Assembly (NCBI RefSeq): GCF_000696185.1
Contig: NZ_KK853997.1
Coordinates: forward strand, 4,694,432-4,758,431
DNA from: Kitasatospora cheerisanensis KCTC 2395
Lineage (GTDB): Bacteria; Actinomycetota; Actinomycetes; Streptomycetales; Streptomycetaceae
DNA length: 64,000 nucleotides
Direction of reading: 5' to 3'
Shown: positions 62,351 to 64,000 of the stretch, piece by piece
Numbering within the stretch: the stretch's first letter is position 1
Layout of the letters: the number at the start of each line of letters is the position of its first letter
Made by a program: the position numbers and the translations under genes
The notes under the pieces: generated by a model
Told to the model about the DNA's origin: nothing
Database searches by the model: none
What the model saw: only the letters and a program-made list of their open reading frames with translations

Positions 62351-63790
62351 ATGAGCACCACCCGCCTGCTGCGGCGCAAGCCCGTGGACACCCTGATCGC
62401 CGAAGCGGGCGGAACCGGAGCCGGACACCTGCGCCGCTCCATCGGCCTGTGGCAGCTCTCCGCGATCGGCATCGGCGCCACCGTCGGCACCGGCATCTTC
62501 TTCGTGCTCACCACCTCCGTTCCGGAAGCCGGGCCGGCCGTGGTGCTGTCCTTCGTGATCGCCGCCGTCACCGCCGGCCTCACCGCGCTCTGCTACGCCG
62601 AACTCGCCTCCGCCATCCCGGTGGCCGGCTCCTCCTACTCGTACGCGTACGCCACCATGGGCGAACTCGTCGCGTTCGGCGTCGGCATCTGCCTGCTGAT
62701 GGAGTACGGCGTCTCCGCGTCCGCGATCGCCGTCACCTGGGGCCAGTACCTCAACCAGTTCGCCGACCTGGCGTTCGGCCTGCACCTGCCCGCCGCGCTC
62801 ACCGCCCCGCCCGGCGAGGACGGCATCTTCAACCTGCCCGCCGTGGTGCTGGTCGCCCTGGTCACCGTGCTGCTGATCCGTGGCGTCGGCGAGTCCGCCA
62901 AGGTCAACGCGGTGATGGTGTCCATCAAGCTGGTCATCCTGGTGCTGTTCGTCGCCATCGGCCTGACCGGCTTCCACGCCGGCAACTTCACCCCGTTCGC
63001 CCCCGAGGGCTGGGGAGGCGTGCAGACAGCCGCGTCCACCATCTTCTTCTCGTTCATCGGCCTGGACGCCGTCTCCACCGCCGGCGAGGAGGTCCGGGAA
63101 CCGCGCCGCACCCTGCCGCTGGCCATCCTGATCTCGCTCACCGTCGTCACCCTGCTGTACATCGCGGTCGCCGTCACCGCGATCGGCGCCCAGCCCTGGC
63201 AGCGGTTCGAGGGCCAGGAGGCCGGCCTCGCGCAGATCCTCCAGGACGTCACCGGCCAGTCCTGGCCCGCCCTGGTGTTCGCCGGCGGCGCGATCGTCTC
63301 GATCTTCTCCATCACGCTGGTGGTGATCTACGGCCAGACCCGGATCCTCTACGCGATGGGCCGCGACGGCCTGCTCCCGCGTCCCTTCACCCGCGTCTCC
63401 CCGCGCACCGGCACCCCCGTCTGGAACACCGTCGTGGTCGGCGCCGCCGTCGCCCTGCTGGCCGCCGTCTTCCCGCTCCGGCTGCTCGCCGACATGACCT
63501 CGATGGGCACCCTCGTGGCCTTCACCGCCGTGTCCGTCGGCATCATCGTGCTCCGCCGCACCCGCCCCGACCTGCCCCGCGGCTTCAAGGTCCCGTTCTA
63601 CCCGGTCACCCCCGTGCTCAGCGCCGGCTTCTGCGTCTACCTGGTCACCAAACTGCACCGCGACACCTTCGTCGCCTTCGCGATCGCCCTCGCGCTGGCC
63701 GCCGTCCTCTACTTCGCCTACAGCGCCAAGCACTCCCGCCTGGCCACCCCGACCCCCGGGAACCGGCCGACCGGAGCTGACACTCCGTAG
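62351..63790 (+). CDS. APC-family amino acid permease
   Basis: 479 residues with twelve or more membrane helices. The substrate-binding loop of helix 1 is GIGATVGTGIFFVLTTS, and helix 6 contains FFSFIGLDAVSTAGEEVREP, typical of cationic-amino-acid-transporter-like members of the APC superfamily. VIYGQTRILYAMGRDGLLPR follows. The ATG follows AGAAGGA. An AT-rich stretch at about 62290-62320 (CATTTGATACAGT) probably holds its promoter. The exact substrate is not readable. Confidence 0.9.
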   Translation: MSTTRLLRRKPVDTLIAEAGGTGAGHLRRSIGLWQLSAIGIGATVGTGIFFVLTTSVPEAGPAVVLSFVIAAVTAGLTALCYAELASAIPVAGSSYSYAYATMGELVAFGVGICLLMEYGVSASAIAVTWGQYLNQFADLAFGLHLPAALTAPPGEDGIFNLPAVVLVALVTVLLIRGVGESAKVNAVMVSIKLVILVLFVAIGLTGFHAGNFTPFAPEGWGGVQTAASTIFFSFIGLDAVSTAGEEVREPRRTLPLAILISLTVVTLLYIAVAVTAIGAQPWQRFEGQEAGLAQILQDVTGQSWPALVFAGGAIVSIFSITLVVIYGQTRILYAMGRDGLLPRPFTRVSPRTGTPVWNTVVVGAAVALLAAVFPLRLLADMTSMGTLVAFTAVSVGIIVLRRTRPDLPRGFKVPFYPVTPVLSAGFCVYLVTKLHRDTFVAFAIALALAAVLYFAYSAKHSRLATPTPGNRPTGADTP

Positions 63791-63878
63791 GGCCCGGGGT
63801 GTCGAAATCCGGGCGGAAGCGGGGAAACCGGCCCGCGGGTGGCGACAGAGCGTGTGCGTCCCGCCTAGCCTTCCAGCC

Positions 63879-64000
63879 ATGGCGAGCACCCGACCCCCGG
63901 CCGGACGTGCGTTGCTCGGGGCGGACCGGGGCGGCGGGCGGGTACCGGCGCAGCGCGACCGGCAGGGGCGGCGTGCCGTGCTGCTGCTGGGGCATCCGGC
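63879..64000 (+). CDS. Possible start of a gene, cut by the window edge
   Basis: An ATG at 63879 opens a frame that stays open to the end (about 40 residues: MASTRPPAGRALLGADRGGG, later RRAVLLLGHP). TAGCCT about ten bases upstream resembles a -10 box, so the message might be leaderless. Coding is uncertain because long frames are common in this DNA. Confidence 0.3.
   Translation, partial: MASTRPPAGRALLGADRGGGRVPAQRDRQGRRAVLLLGHP

Overview
The window is very GC-rich, actinobacterial DNA. A geosmin synthase, a HrdD-type sigma factor, a SepX/GlpR-Glp cell division locus, FmdB, MscL and many GTG starts point to Streptomycetaceae (Streptomyces or Kitasatospora). From memory, the gene order from about 28.9 to 44.8 kb resembles the conserved chromosome core of streptomycetes; the blocks to the left (1-25.4 kb) and at 44.9-52.5 kb look accessory.

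Layout. 1-1.6 kb (minus): a fused aminodeoxychorismate synthase, cut by the edge, and a mutase that is probably 4-amino-4-deoxychorismate specific; together they would start p-aminophenylalanine or related arylamine synthesis. 1.95-6.0 kb (plus): an indigoidine-synthetase-like NRPS (A-Ox-T-TE) and a PptA-like tautomerase. 6.1-8.0 kb (minus): a two-gene ABC-2 exporter. 8.2-22.5 kb (plus): the most interesting part, an eight-gene RiPP operon with a 54-residue Ser-rich precursor with a GG cleavage site, a P450, a HlyD adaptor, a C39-peptidase ABC exporter, a second ABC protein, a LanM-like synthetase whose cyclase half lacks the usual zinc ligands, a fused E1-like/YcaO cyclodehydratase and a SagB-type dehydrogenase. 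The set implies Ser dehydration plus azoline/azole formation and an oxidation on one peptide, followed by leader removal during export. 22.5-25.4 kb holds an atypical response regulator, two small unknown genes and a LuxR-type regulator.

25.4-28.6 kb (minus): a MurJ-like flippase and a PAP2 phosphatase. 28.9-44.8 kb: hrdD with a SigR-type promoter motif, mscL, fmdB, an MFS exporter, a K+/H+ antiporter, a penicillin acylase family protein, 5-formyl-THF cyclo-ligase, a GGDEF protein, galU, glp, moaC, a MoaB/Mog protein, a RimJ-like acetyltransferase, sepX and tRNA-Ala(CGC). 44.9-48.2 kb (minus): a two-component system, a CPBP protease, a small LuxR regulator and a small secreted Cys-pair peptide. 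49.4-52.1 kb: a WXG100-like cassette. 52.7-54.9 kb: geosmin synthase. 54.9-57.1 kb: two secreted or anchored proteins, one with a VWA domain. 57.2-63.8 kb: a small ABC transporter, a DUF1269-like protein, a RodA/FtsW-PBP pair and an amino acid permease. A partial gene may begin at 63.88 kb.

Data quality. At least twelve reading-frame breaks occur in otherwise intact genes. Eleven are explained by one missing base in a short G/C run; the one in sepX needs one surplus base or two missing ones. They look like sequencing or assembly indels rather than real inactivation. I annotate the affected genes as full-length and state the break in each.
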